From DASWJZ01 sp963846475 (GTDB lineage Bacteria > Pseudomonadota > Alphaproteobacteria > Rhizobiales > Afifellaceae), in NCBI GenBank assembly GCA_963846475.1, contig CAWJVZ010000003.1, positions 620,001-684,000 on the forward strand: a stretch of DNA of 64,000 nt, read 5' to 3'. Below are positions 47,936 to 56,600 of this stretch, piece by piece (within the stretch, counting starts at the first letter, position 1; each line of letters opens with the position of its first letter). The notes below the pieces were generated by a model. The model had not been told where the DNA came from and did not search any database. It was given only the letters and a program-made list of their open reading frames with translations. A program made the position numbers and the translations under genes.

Positions 47936-48120
47936 GGGGAGAGGCCGAGTCCGCGCGCAGCGCGGGTTCTGGCGCTGAGCTCGACGATCTCGTCCCTCAC
48001 CCGCTCGCGTTCCGCGAGTCGGCCTCTCCCCGGAGGGGAGAGGAGGTTGCTCCGCCGGGAGCTGGAACTCCGGCGGCGAGCCAAGTTCTTTCCTCCCCCG
48101 TGGGGAGAGGCCGAGTCCGC
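47936..48120. repeat. Palindromic intergenic repeat, copy A
   Basis: It contains GGGTTCTGGCGCTGAGCTCG, TCCCTCACCCGCTCGCGTTC and CGCGAGTCGG, with CTCTCCCCGGAGGGGAGAG hairpins. A shorter relative is at 49498-49600 on the far side of the IS481-type element. No gene is present between the two insertion sequences. Confidence 0.65.
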
Positions 48121-48126
48121 GGTCCT

Positions 48127-49495
48127 GACCGGCTACATGGGTAACAGAATAGACCGGCGACATGGGTAACAGGTCAACTGATCGGCGAGGAGGACCTTGC
48201 CGATGGGATGGAGGGAGACCTGTGCCATGGATGAACGGATGCGGTTCGTGTTGGCGGTAGAGAGGGAAGAAGAGCCGATGGCGGCGTTGTGCCGGCGCTT
48301 CGCGGTGAGCCGGCGGATCGGCTACAAATGGCTGGAGCGCTACCGGGAGGAGGGTCCGGCGGGTCTCTTCGACCGCTCGCGGGCACCGCTGCATCATCGG
48401 CAGGAGGTGAGTCCGGAGACGGCCGAGCGCTGCCTGGCGGTAAGGCGCCTGCATCCGACCTGGGGCCCGCTGAAGGTGCGTGCCCTGCTGGCGCGGCTGG
48501 AGCCGCAGACGCGCTGGCCGGCGGCGAGCAGCATCGCCTGCCTGTTCGACCGCGAGGGGCTGACGGTGAAGCGGCGGCTGAGAAGGCGGGCGCCGCCGGC
48601 GAGCGCGCCGTTTGCCGCCTGCGGGGCAGCCAACGACGTGTGGGCGATCGACTTCAAGGGTTGGTTCCTGACCGGCGACGGGACGCATTGCGAGCCGCTG
48701 ACGTTGTCGGATGCGCACAGCCGCTATCTGTTGCGCTGCCAGGTTCTGCCGAAGACCGACACCGGACATGCGTGGCCGGTGCTCGACGCCGCCTTCCGCG
48801 AGTTCGGCCTGCCCAAGCGGCTGCGCTCCGACAACGGCCCGCCGTTTGCCTCCACCGGCGCCGGCGGGCTGTCGCAGCTTGCCGTCAAGATGATCAAGGC
48901 GGGAGTGACGCCGGAACGCATCGCCCCCGGCAAGCCGCAGCAGAATGGCCGGCTGGAGCGGCTGCACCTGACGCTGTTGCAGGACACCGCCACGCCGCCG
49001 GCGCGCTCGCTGCGAGAACAGCTCGAGCGTTTCCGCGCCTTCCGGCGCCTCTACAACGACGAGCGCCCGCACCAGGCGCTGGCTAACGCCACGCCGGCCG
49101 AGCACTATGCCGCCTCGCCGCGGCGCTTCGACGGGGTCTTGCGCGAACCCGACTATGCCGCCGACGTCGAGGTCAGGCGAGTGCGCTTGAACGGCGAGAT
49201 CAAATGGCAGGGCAAGCTCGTCTACATCAATTCGGCGCTGGCCGGCGAGCCGATCGGCCTGGCGGAAGGCGAGGACGGTTGCTGGGCTGCCCATTACGGC
49301 CCGGTGGCGCTCGGCTTCATCGCGCATGGCGGCCATCGCCTGAACAAGCCACCGCGACAAGCCTGTGGACTTGTGGACAACGCGGCGCGTTGCCCACAGG
49401 GTCCACAGCCGCAACAGCAACAACAGCAGACCTGAACAAAGCCAGAAATGTGTTACCCATGTCGTCGGTCAGATCTGTTACCCATGTCCCCGGTT
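48127..49495 (+). mobile_element. IS481-type insertion sequence
   Basis: Each end has two 20-base units of the form TGTTACCCATGTNNCCGGTC spaced by 5 bases: left units at 48127-48146 and 48152-48171 in reverse orientation, right units at 49451-49470 and 49476-49495. The ends are thus long, tandem inverted repeats of about 45 bases. One transposase gene occupies the interior. No target duplication could be identified with confidence. Confidence 0.82.
48203..49435 (+). CDS. IS481-family transposase (DDE integrase core)
   Basis: About 410 residues. The N-terminal helix-turn-helix (LCRRFAVSRRIGYKWLERYR) is followed by the integrase core with aspartates in NDVWAIDFKGWFLTGDGTHC and KRLRSDNGPPFAS, and the glutamate in GRLERLHLTLLQD. 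RRLYNDERPHQALANATPAE is the family signature. The C-terminus is glutamine-rich (PQPQQQQQQT). The ATG at 48203 is preferred over a TTG at 48197. The frame is intact, so the element could be active. Confidence 0.9.
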   Translation: MGWRETCAMDERMRFVLAVEREEEPMAALCRRFAVSRRIGYKWLERYREEGPAGLFDRSRAPLHHRQEVSPETAERCLAVRRLHPTWGPLKVRALLARLEPQTRWPAASSIACLFDREGLTVKRRLRRRAPPASAPFAACGAANDVWAIDFKGWFLTGDGTHCEPLTLSDAHSRYLLRCQVLPKTDTGHAWPVLDAAFREFGLPKRLRSDNGPPFASTGAGGLSQLAVKMIKAGVTPERIAPGKPQQNGRLERLHLTLLQDTATPPARSLREQLERFRAFRRLYNDERPHQALANATPAEHYAASPRRFDGVLREPDYAADVEVRRVRLNGEIKWQGKLVYINSALAGEPIGLAEGEDGCWAAHYGPVALGFIAHGGHRLNKPPRQACGLVDNAARCPQGPQPQQQQQQT

Positions 49496-49497
49496 GC

Positions 49498-49600
49498 ACA
49501 CCGCGCGTAGCGCGGAGCCGGGTGAGGGTTCTGGCGCCGAGCTCTGCGATCTGTCCCTCACCCGCTCGCGTTCCGCGAGTCGGAGAGGAGGGTGCTCTCC
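49498..49600. repeat. Palindromic intergenic repeat, copy B
   Basis: It shares GGTTCTGGCGC, GAGCTC, TCCCTCACCCGCTCGCGTTC and CGCGAGTCGG with 47936-48120, in the same orientation. The two copies bracket the IS481-type element. The stretch 49600-49795 shows no gene. Confidence 0.6.
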
Positions 49601-49795
49601 CGCCCGCATCAGTCGCAACGCTCCCGGCCAAGCGCTCTCCGAAGCAGACAAATCGCCAGAAAACTGCTGAACGGGGCGGTCCCGGTACGCCGCCGCGACG
49701 TCTGGCCACAACCGCGCGCCGTTCTTGAACGGCCTGGCTGAGCGGGCACGTGTCACCAGTTTTTAGCCACACGGCGCTTGCATCGTGCCATAGTT

Positions 49796-51169
49796 ATGCA
49801 CGTGCACTCGTTTGAACCCATGCCAATCTCCAGCCGATTTGTAATCCGGACGACAATCGCTCTGCTTACCGTCGGGTTTACGACGCTTCTGGCCGTAGTC
49901 GGGATGACGATATGGTTCAGCGAGCGGGCCCAGGTCTCATTCAATGCGGTCGTCGAGGCGCGGGATACTCGCGGTCTAGCGGTCGAACTCCGCAATGCCG
50001 TGCAAACGGCGGAGTCCAGCCAACGGGGCTATATCGCGACCTCGAACGAGATTTACCTCGCTCCTTACGACCGGGCGAAGACGCAGGCCTTACGGCAGCT
50101 AGGGAACCTGCAGCGTACGCGTGTCCAAGTCGATACGAAGGTCCTGCTGGACCGATTGTCGGCCACGCTGGCGGAGAAGATGCAGGAGATGGACAGCAGC
50201 ATCGCGCTGAAGACCGCAGGACGCAACGCCGAGGCGCTCGCTATCCTGCGCACGAACCGTGGCAAGGCCTTGATGGACGAGGCCGACCTGTTTCTGTCAG
50301 GGATCATCCGGGCCGCCGACGAGCGTCTAACCGCGGCCGTGGGTGAGCAGAGGGAGAACGCGGCCGTACTGCGCTGGCTCTCCATGGCCGGCGGGAGCCT
50401 CATCATTATTGTTGTCGGCGCCCTAATGGTCACACTACACCGCTATACGCGTGAGGTGACGATCGCGCGCGACCAGATCCGCCTAGTGAACACGACACTG
50501 GAGAGCCGCGTCGAGCAGCGTACTGCCGATCTGGCGAGGGCGCGCGACCGGGCGCAAGCGCTCCTCGCCGAGGTTAACCATCGGGTCGCCAATAGCCTAT
50601 CGTTGGTAGCCGCGCTGGTTCGTCTCCAGAGCAGATCCCTGGTAGACAAAGCGGCCAAGGACGCGCTGGAAGAGACCCAGGCCCGCATCGATGCCGTATC
50701 CATGGTCCACAAGCGGCTCTACAGTTCGGGGGACGTGGGGCAGGTCGCTCTCGATGAGTATCTCTCCGGCCTCCTCGGCCACCTGCAGACAACGATGCAC
50801 GACAATGGGCACGGAGCGTCGCTGCGTCACGAGCTGGAGCCCGTTAAGCTAGATACCGACGCCAGCGTGAACCTGGGCGTAGTGCTCGCGGAATGGGTAA
50901 CGAACGCGTTCAAGTACGCGTATTCAGACCAGCCCGGCGAGGTCAGGGTTAAGCTGAAGCACCGCAATGATGGACGTGGCGAACTCGTCGTCGAGGATGA
51001 TGGCGTCGGACGGCAGAGCGGGTCGGTGAAAGGTACCGGTCTTGGGAGCCGTATTGTATCAGCAATGGCGGCTACGATGGGAGCGGAAATCGAATACCTG
51101 ACCCGGCAGCCCGGCACGGCCGCGCGGCTGGTTTTTCCGCTCGTTTCGTCAGGCGCGCCTGCCACCTGA
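49796..51169 (+). CDS. CHASE3-type membrane histidine kinase (HisKA_2 class)
   Basis: 457 residues. Membrane helices at about 18-40 and 193-214 flank a periplasmic helical domain with the CHASE3 pattern (RNAVQTAESSQRGYIATSNE). A coiled linker leads to the phosphoacceptor His262 in LLAEVNHRVANSLSLVAALV, then an ATPase domain with the N box EWVTNAFKYAY, DDGVGRQSG and GTGLGSRIVSAM. It would sense a periplasmic signal and phosphorylate an unknown regulator; none is encoded nearby. The periplasmic binding protein gene 41 bases downstream is the likely sensor partner. Codon use is visibly richer in A/T-ending codons than in the flanking core genes. Confidence 0.88.
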   Translation: MHVHSFEPMPISSRFVIRTTIALLTVGFTTLLAVVGMTIWFSERAQVSFNAVVEARDTRGLAVELRNAVQTAESSQRGYIATSNEIYLAPYDRAKTQALRQLGNLQRTRVQVDTKVLLDRLSATLAEKMQEMDSSIALKTAGRNAEALAILRTNRGKALMDEADLFLSGIIRAADERLTAAVGEQRENAAVLRWLSMAGGSLIIIVVGALMVTLHRYTREVTIARDQIRLVNTTLESRVEQRTADLARARDRAQALLAEVNHRVANSLSLVAALVRLQSRSLVDKAAKDALEETQARIDAVSMVHKRLYSSGDVGQVALDEYLSGLLGHLQTTMHDNGHGASLRHELEPVKLDTDASVNLGVVLAEWVTNAFKYAYSDQPGEVRVKLKHRNDGRGELVVEDDGVGRQSGSVKGTGLGSRIVSAMAATMGAEIEYLTRQPGTAARLVFPLVSSGAPAT

Positions 51170-51210
51170 TGGCCGGCAGTAAAGGGCAAACAAGCTAGGG
51201 GCACAGATCG

Positions 51211-52368
51211 ATGGCACGCTTGCCGGTTTTGTTGTGGGTGGGCGCGCTGCTGTTCCCGTTCGCGCTGCTCGCAGCACCTCTGCCGAGTGCCTTCGGTCAG
51301 GGTGCCGTCACGGACGGACCGCCCGGAATCACAGTTCCCACCGTACTCCCGCCATTCAATCCGGATGCGCCTGAATGCAGCCCTCCGACCGATCTACAGA
51401 GGGTCCTCGTTTTCGCGCAGGACAACGAGCGGGAGTTCATGCAGGGCGTCGGACGCGGCCTGTCTCTCGCTGCGTCCGAGCGCGGAATGGAATATCGCGT
51501 GGCGCTCGCGAACAACGATGGCCGTCGGATGATCGAGCATATCCAGGCACTACGCGCGGAACGCATCGGCGCCGTGGTCGCAGCCCCAGTTGACGCCCCG
51601 TCCCTTAGCCGGAGCCTGCAGGAGCTGATCTGGCAGGGCGCGTACGTCGGCACCGTGGTCCCGCCCCCGGCAACCTCGCTGCTGAACGCCCCGCAGTACC
51701 TGACGGGCAGAGTCCTGGCGCAAGAAGCTGCGGCCTACATTAGAGATCACCTCGGTGGGAGAGCTCGTGTAGTGCTGCTCACGCATGACAGCTTGCAGTT
51801 CCTGGCGCCCCGGTTCGTTGCCATGCGCGATGTGCTGAATGAGATGCCCGATGTGTCCGTCGTCGCAGATATTTCGCCGGTCACCGTCAACAAAGAAGGC
51901 GGCCTCGCCATGATGCGCACCATCCTGCTCGCCCATCCGGAGGTCGATGTCGTGCTGGGCGCGGACACTGTCGTCCTCGGGGCCTTGGCCGCGGTTCGCG
52001 AAGCCGGCAAGGAACGTCCGGACCAATTCTTCGGCGGAATCGACGGTGAACCCGAAGCGGTTGCCGAGATCAAGCGCGGCGGACCTTACAAGGCAAGTAT
52101 CAGCCTAGCCTCGCCGATTTTCGGATACGCGATGGGACAGCACGCGGCAGACTGGCTGGAAGGTAAAAGCATTCCGCAAGCAATGGATATCCTGCCGAGA
52201 GCCCTGACGCTTGAGAATATCGCTCAGTACGAGTCTGATGTTGCTGACCCTGTGCGGATCTACTCTAATCCAGTGCAGCGCGATTTATATCTTAAGATGT
52301 ACGGAAATATCTGCTATGAGACGCGCAACAATTATTTGAATTTCCCGTGGTCGTCCGAGCGTCGCTGA
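51211..52368 (+). CDS. Periplasmic sugar-binding-type protein without transporter partners
   Basis: 385 residues of the Peripla_BP_4 (ribose-binding) fold. A signal peptide (LLWVGALLFPFALLAAPLPS) is followed by LQRVLVFAQDNEREFMQGVG, DGRRMIEHIQALRAERIGAV, VDVVLGADTVVLGALAAVRE and FFGGIDGEPEAVAEIKRGGP. No permease or ATPase lies beside it; the only partner is the histidine kinase upstream. The ChvE-VirA pair, in which a sugar-binding protein signals to a kinase, is a precedent. The sensory role here is inferred. A terminator-like hairpin lies 212 bases downstream. Confidence 0.82.
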   Translation: MARLPVLLWVGALLFPFALLAAPLPSAFGQGAVTDGPPGITVPTVLPPFNPDAPECSPPTDLQRVLVFAQDNEREFMQGVGRGLSLAASERGMEYRVALANNDGRRMIEHIQALRAERIGAVVAAPVDAPSLSRSLQELIWQGAYVGTVVPPPATSLLNAPQYLTGRVLAQEAAAYIRDHLGGRARVVLLTHDSLQFLAPRFVAMRDVLNEMPDVSVVADISPVTVNKEGGLAMMRTILLAHPEVDVVLGADTVVLGALAAVREAGKERPDQFFGGIDGEPEAVAEIKRGGPYKASISLASPIFGYAMGQHAADWLEGKSIPQAMDILPRALTLENIAQYESDVADPVRIYSNPVQRDLYLKMYGNICYETRNNYLNFPWSSERR

Positions 52369-52579
52369 GCTTGGCTGCTTCTACTTCTTGGCTGCGCAAA
52401 GAGGACCGACAGCTTTCGGCCAATGCCGGACAGCACAGGTGGAGCGGTTGCGCGGCGGAATAGATCGCGGGCACCTTCGAGGTGCCAAGGCAGCGTGGGC
52501 GCTGGTCGCGCCTGTTGCGTGGCGCTGCGCGCCACACGGATCCACCCCTCTCCGGCCCCTCGCGTGAACGCGAGGGGCA

Positions 52580-52607
52580 CCCTCCCCCACAAGGGGGGAG
52601 GGTTTTT
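52580..52607 (+). terminator. Terminator-like hairpin with T-run
   Basis: CCCTCCCCC and GGGGGAGGG form a 9-base-pair stem with loop ACAAG, followed by TTTTT. It belongs to a set of palindromic repeats in 52530-52720 but has all the features of a terminator for the kinase and binding-protein pair. The region 52369-52754 has no gene. Confidence 0.65.
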
Positions 52608-52659
52608 GGCGCCAGGCCGCCCGCGGCTACCTGATCGCCTCCCGAGGCCGGCGCTGGCG

Positions 52660-52720
52660 TTGCCCTCTCCCGGCGCTCCGGCAAGCCGGAGGGCCACCCT
52701 CTCCCGCAAGGGGAGAGGGG
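52660..52720. repeat. Palindromic repeat between convergent genes
   Basis: CCCTCTCCCGGCGCTCCGGC, AAGCCGGAGGGCCACCCTCT and CCCGCAAGGGGAGAGGG form two adjacent hairpins of the same general kind as those at 47936-48120 and 60850-61010. Such GC-rich repeats are typical of intergenic space in this genome. Confidence 0.55.
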
Positions 52721-52754
52721 GCAGCCCGCCGGCGCTGACTCGTCGCGCTCTGCC

Positions 52755-53744
52755 CTAGCGGATGCCCTTGTCGATCAGCTCGACGAGGTCGTCGATCGAA
52801 TCCGGCGTCACCACGCCGGCGCCGGTGTTGAGCGACAGGCCGGGCATCTTGTATTTCGCCGTCATGACGCATTGCACCACCGGCATGAAACCCTGCAGGT
52901 AGAGGAGCTGGTCGAGCGTCGCCGAGATGTAGCCGGACTTCAGCCCGTCGATCGTCGCCGGGGCGAGGTCGATGCCGCCGACGGTGATGTCGCCCGGCTG
53001 CTTGCCGGCCTGCTGCAGGATCTGCGCCATCTGCCCGGTGATGTTGCCGTGCTGCGTGCCGATCGCCTTCAGGTTCGGGTGGCTCTGGATGTAGGCGACG
53101 AGCACCGGCGTGGCGAGCGTCGGGTCGCTGTTGATCTCCTGGGTGATCTCCAGCCGCTCCACCTTCAGCCCGGCCTCCTCAAGCGTGTCGGCAAGGCCTT
53201 TTTCGGACTGGCCGCGCTCGGCTTGGCTGAACACCCCGTAGACCATCGCCTCGTCGCCGGCCTTGAGCCCGCCCTTCTCGATCATCGCCTGCGCGGTCAG
53301 CTTGCCGCCCTCGTAGAGGTCGACGCCGGCATAGCCGGTGCCCTTCGGCCCGAACTCCTGCTGCAGGTCGGTCATCGGCGAGTTGCCGACGGTGACGACG
53401 ATGCCCTGGTCGACCGCCTGCCTGACGAGGTCCTGGAAGGCGGCGCTGCCGGGATGGCCCATGATCTCGATGCAATCGGGCTGCGCGGCGACCGCCTCCT
53501 TGAACTGGTTGATCATCGTCTCCGGCGCCCACGAGGAGAACTGCTCCTTGAGGTCGACGCCGAGCGCCCGGGCGGCCTCCGCGGCGCCGGTCTGGCGGGC
53601 GAGCGTGGCGCCGTCGCCGGCGGTGCCGCCCATCTGCATGTACATGGTGAGGCCGGAGCCGGGCAGCTCGTCCTGGGCCGACGCCGTGCCGAAGACCAGG
53701 CCCGCTACGGCCACTCCCGTCAGAAGCGTGCTGAGAATCTTCAT
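52755..53744 (-). CDS. Sugar ABC transporter substrate-binding protein (system 1)
   Basis: 329 residues. The signal peptide MKILSTLLTGVAVAGLVFGT precedes a Peripla_BP_4 domain: FKEAVAAQPDCIEIMGHPGS, VDQGIVVTVGNSPMTDLQQE, AIGTQHGNITGQMAQILQQA and GIDLAPATIDGLKSGYISAT. It is the last gene of the minus-strand operon FCD regulator-ATPase-permease-binding protein. GGAGG lies before the ATG at 53744. The sugar is unknown; the adjacent sugar dehydrogenase hints at a hexose or pentose. Confidence 0.88.
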   Translation of the reverse strand: MKILSTLLTGVAVAGLVFGTASAQDELPGSGLTMYMQMGGTAGDGATLARQTGAAEAARALGVDLKEQFSSWAPETMINQFKEAVAAQPDCIEIMGHPGSAAFQDLVRQAVDQGIVVTVGNSPMTDLQQEFGPKGTGYAGVDLYEGGKLTAQAMIEKGGLKAGDEAMVYGVFSQAERGQSEKGLADTLEEAGLKVERLEITQEINSDPTLATPVLVAYIQSHPNLKAIGTQHGNITGQMAQILQQAGKQPGDITVGGIDLAPATIDGLKSGYISATLDQLLYLQGFMPVVQCVMTAKYKMPGLSLNTGAGVVTPDSIDDLVELIDKGIR

Positions 53745-53800
53745 GCTGTTTCCTCCCGTTCGATGACTCCGCCGTGCCCGCGACGCGGGGCTTTGGCGCA

Positions 53801-54859
53801 CTATCCGGCCGGTCTTGCCCGGCCGATTCCCTGAAAACGTCCCATGCGAGCGAACAGATCGCGGCGGCGCTGCGGCTCGTCGACATAGAGGTAGAAGATG
53901 ATGGCAATGAGGAAGATCAGCCCCTGGATGGTGCGCACCCAGGCGCCGGTCAGACCGGTCGCCACCAGGCCCGCTTCCAGCATGCCGATGATGAAGCAGC
54001 CGAAAAGCGTGCCGACGATCGTCGCCCTGCCGCCGAAGATGGAGGTGCCGCCGATCAGCACGGAGGCGATGGCGGTGAGCAGATAGCCCTGGCCCTGGTT
54101 GCCGAAGAAATTCTTGTTCTCCAGCGTGAGGAAGATCGCCGCCACCGCGGCGAGGCCGCCCATCAGCGTGAACAGCTTGATCTTCTCGCGGTCGACGTCG
54201 ATGCCGACGACGCGCGAGACGGCGTTGGAATCGCCGATGAAGAGGACATGCTCGCCGAAGCGGTGGCGCCGGAGGATCAGCCAGAGGAAGGCCGCGATCA
54301 ATGCGGTCCACAGGGCCTGCATGGGCAGCTGGCCAAGCCAGAACGGCCCGTCCGTCCCCAGCAGGGGCCGGCCGACCAGCACCTGCCAGACGGAGCTCTG
54401 CTCGGCGCCGCGGAGCGCATAGGATTTTCCGCCGGACAGAACGGTCGCCATGCCGGCCCAGAAGAACTGCGTGGCGAGCGTCGCCATGAAGGAGGGGATG
54501 CCGATCTTGGCGATGAGCACGCCATTGAGGAAGCCGACGAGAATGCCGGAGGCGAGCGCCGCGGCGACGGCGATCCAGCCGAGCTCGAATTCCTTGAACA
54601 GGATGGCGAAGACGAAGCCGGAGAAGGCGATGATGGCGGGAAACGACAGGTCGATCTCGCCGGCGCCGATGACGAAGGTGAGCCCGACGGCGAGCAGGAT
54701 CAGCGGCGGCAGCGTCGACAGGAAGGTGGTGTAGATGAACGGCGACAGGAAAACCTGCGGCGCCGTGTACATGAACAGCACCAGAAGCAGCGCGAAGACG
54801 AGGATGATCGGCAGCCCCTCGATGCGCGCCATCAGCGAAGGTGCCTGCGGCTGAGCCAT
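53801..54859 (-). CDS. Sugar ABC transporter permease (system 1)
   Basis: 352 residues of the BPD_transp_2 (RbsC-like) family with eight to ten membrane helices. Features are VGLTFVIGAGEIDLSFPAII (start of the conserved core), GVLIAKIGIPSFMATLATQF and SVLIGGTSIFGGRATIVGTL. It starts 7 bases after the stop of the ATPase gene, so translation is coupled, and is followed by the binding-protein gene 56 bases on. The frame is intact. Confidence 0.9.
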   Translation of the reverse strand: MAQPQAPSLMARIEGLPIILVFALLLVLFMYTAPQVFLSPFIYTTFLSTLPPLILLAVGLTFVIGAGEIDLSFPAIIAFSGFVFAILFKEFELGWIAVAAALASGILVGFLNGVLIAKIGIPSFMATLATQFFWAGMATVLSGGKSYALRGAEQSSVWQVLVGRPLLGTDGPFWLGQLPMQALWTALIAAFLWLILRRHRFGEHVLFIGDSNAVSRVVGIDVDREKIKLFTLMGGLAAVAAIFLTLENKNFFGNQGQGYLLTAIASVLIGGTSIFGGRATIVGTLFGCFIIGMLEAGLVATGLTGAWVRTIQGLIFLIAIIFYLYVDEPQRRRDLFARMGRFQGIGRARPAG

Positions 54860-54866
54860 CCGCGCC

Positions 54867-55662
54867 TCAGGTCTTGTGCTGGAGGTCGATGAGGAACTCG
54901 GTCAGATCGACGACCGACATGTCCTGCGGCCTGATCTCGGCGACGACGCGGCCGCGGTCGAGCACGATCATGCGGTCGGCGACCTCGTGCACATGCGCGA
55001 GGTTGTGCTCGATATAGACGCAGGCGCGGCCGGATTCCTTTATGCGCCGCACGAAGTCCAGGACTTTGCGGACCTCCTTCACGGCGAGCGCCACCGTGGG
55101 CTCGTCGAGCACGATCAGGTCGGCCTTGAAATGCATGGCGCGGCCGATGGCGATGCCCTGGCGCTCGCCGCCGGAGAGCTGCGCGACGGTCGAATTCCGT
55201 CGAGATGCCGGCGCCGCGGAAGCCGATGGCGTTCATCAGGATGTCGTTGGCGACCTCCTTCTGGCGCTTGATGTCGATGAAGCCGAAGCGGTTGGTGATC
55301 TGCCGTCCGACGAAGAAATTGCGCCACAGCGGCTGTTTGTCGGCGAGCGATTTCTCCTGGTAGACGGTCTCGATGGCGAGGTCGTGCGCCATTCTGACCG
55401 AATAGTCCGACAGGTCGATCTCGCGGTCGCGGATGAAGATGCGCCCCGAGGTCGGCGCCAGCACGCCCGTCATCACCTTGATCAGCGTCGATTTTCCCGC
55501 GCCGTTGTCGCCGATCAGGCCGACGATCTCGTTGCGGCCGATGGTCAGCGAGATGTCGCTGAGAGCCCTGATCGCGCCAAAATATTTCTGGACGTTCTCC
55601 AGCCGCACGATGTCACGGAAGTCGCCGCTCGCCGGGCTCTCCTGGACGGCCAGCTGCTCCAA
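54867..55662 (-). CDS. Sugar ABC transporter ATP-binding protein (system 1), frame broken once
   Basis: About 264 residues, a single ABC domain like FrcA rather than the double RbsA. Walker A is GDNGAGKST, in the segment EIVGLIGDNGAGKSTLIKVM. The signature is LSGGERQGIAIGRAMHFKAD and Walker B is LIVLDEPTVALAV. The H-loop YIEHNLAHVHEVADRMIVLD follows. The frame changes near 55192-55200 (TCGACG-G-AATTCG), with one extra base between IST and STVAQLSGG. It is the first transporter gene of the operon, 85 bases after the FCD regulator. Confidence 0.88.
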
Positions 55663-55747
55663 GCTTTTCCTCCCCTTCGGCCGGCCAAGTCTTTTACCTC
55701 GCTTGGTCTATCGAGCCGTCAAAAGCGTAAACAATCGCTACCGGAGG

Positions 55748-56542
55748 TCAAGCGAGCGGCGGCCCGGCGGCAAGATCGGCAGCTCGCTCCATCGTCTCGC
55801 CGTAGCCGGCTTTCTCCAGCACGTCTGCGGTGATGTCGAGGAGCGCGACCATGTGGCGGCGCGCCGCCTCGGCATCGCCGTCGCGGACCGCCTCGAAGAC
55901 GGCCAGGTGCTTGTCGAGCGCGAAGCTGCTGTTGACGGCGGGATGCGAGGTCACGGCGATCGACGCCCTCAGCGCCTCCTCGATGCAGGCGCCGAGCCCG
56001 GACAGAAGGGCATTGCCGCTGGCGGCGAGCAGCAGCCGGTGAAAGGCCACATCCGCCTCGATCGTCGCCTCCGTGCGCGCGCCGGCGCCGCGCGCCAGCT
56101 CCAGCACGGCAATCTGCAGCTTTTCCAGGAGCGGCGGCGTCGCGTTGACCGCGGCCAGCGCCGCCGTTTCCGGTTCGACCATCCGGCGCACGGCGAACAG
56201 CTCGCGCAGGAACACCGGCTTCTCCGCCACCTGCTGACGCAATCGCAGCACGTCGGCATCGAGGAAGTTCCAGTAATGCGGCTCGCGCACGAAGGTGCCG
56301 AGTTTCGGCCGCGAGCGCACCAGCCCTTTGGCGGCGAGCATCTGCAGCGCTTCGCGAAGGCAGGTGCGGCTGACGCCGAATTCGCCGAGGAGCGCCGCCT
56401 CGTTCGGCAGAAGCTGACCGGCAGGATACACGGCCCCAAGGATGCGCAGCGCGAGCGCGTCGGCAACCCTTGTCTTGGCGCGCGCTGCCCTGACCGGCGG
56501 CTCCTTCATGTGCTCGCGCCCAACCTTGACTGCTTTCGTCAT
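55748..56542 (-). CDS. GntR-family transcriptional regulator with FCD domain
   Basis: 264 residues. A winged helix (VADALALRILGAVYPAGQLL, LLGEFGVSRTCLREALQMLA, KGLVRSRPKLGTFVREPHYW) is followed by an all-helical FCD ligand-binding domain with FHRLLLAASGNALLSGL. The FadR-like subfamily usually binds sugar acids or other organic acids. The gene heads the ABC system 1 operon and is divergent from the SDR gene, so it probably controls both. The start at 56542 (MTKAVKVGREH) is chosen over 56602, which would leave no room for the divergent promoter. Confidence 0.88.
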   Translation of the reverse strand: MTKAVKVGREHMKEPPVRAARAKTRVADALALRILGAVYPAGQLLPNEAALLGEFGVSRTCLREALQMLAAKGLVRSRPKLGTFVREPHYWNFLDADVLRLRQQVAEKPVFLRELFAVRRMVEPETAALAAVNATPPLLEKLQIAVLELARGAGARTEATIEADVAFHRLLLAASGNALLSGLGACIEEALRASIAVTSHPAVNSSFALDKHLAVFEAVRDGDAEAARRHMVALLDITADVLEKAGYGETMERAADLAAGPPLA

Positions 56543-56600
56543 ATGATTAGGCAGAAGCGGTGCCCGCCACAACCGCCGTCTGCTGCTCCGGAGGCAATCC

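Noticed and set aside
48133..49490. Treating the TGTTACCCATGT repeats as a small CRISPR-like array.
   Set aside because: They are confined to the two ends of a complete IS481-type element and are in inverted orientation, as expected for transposon ends.
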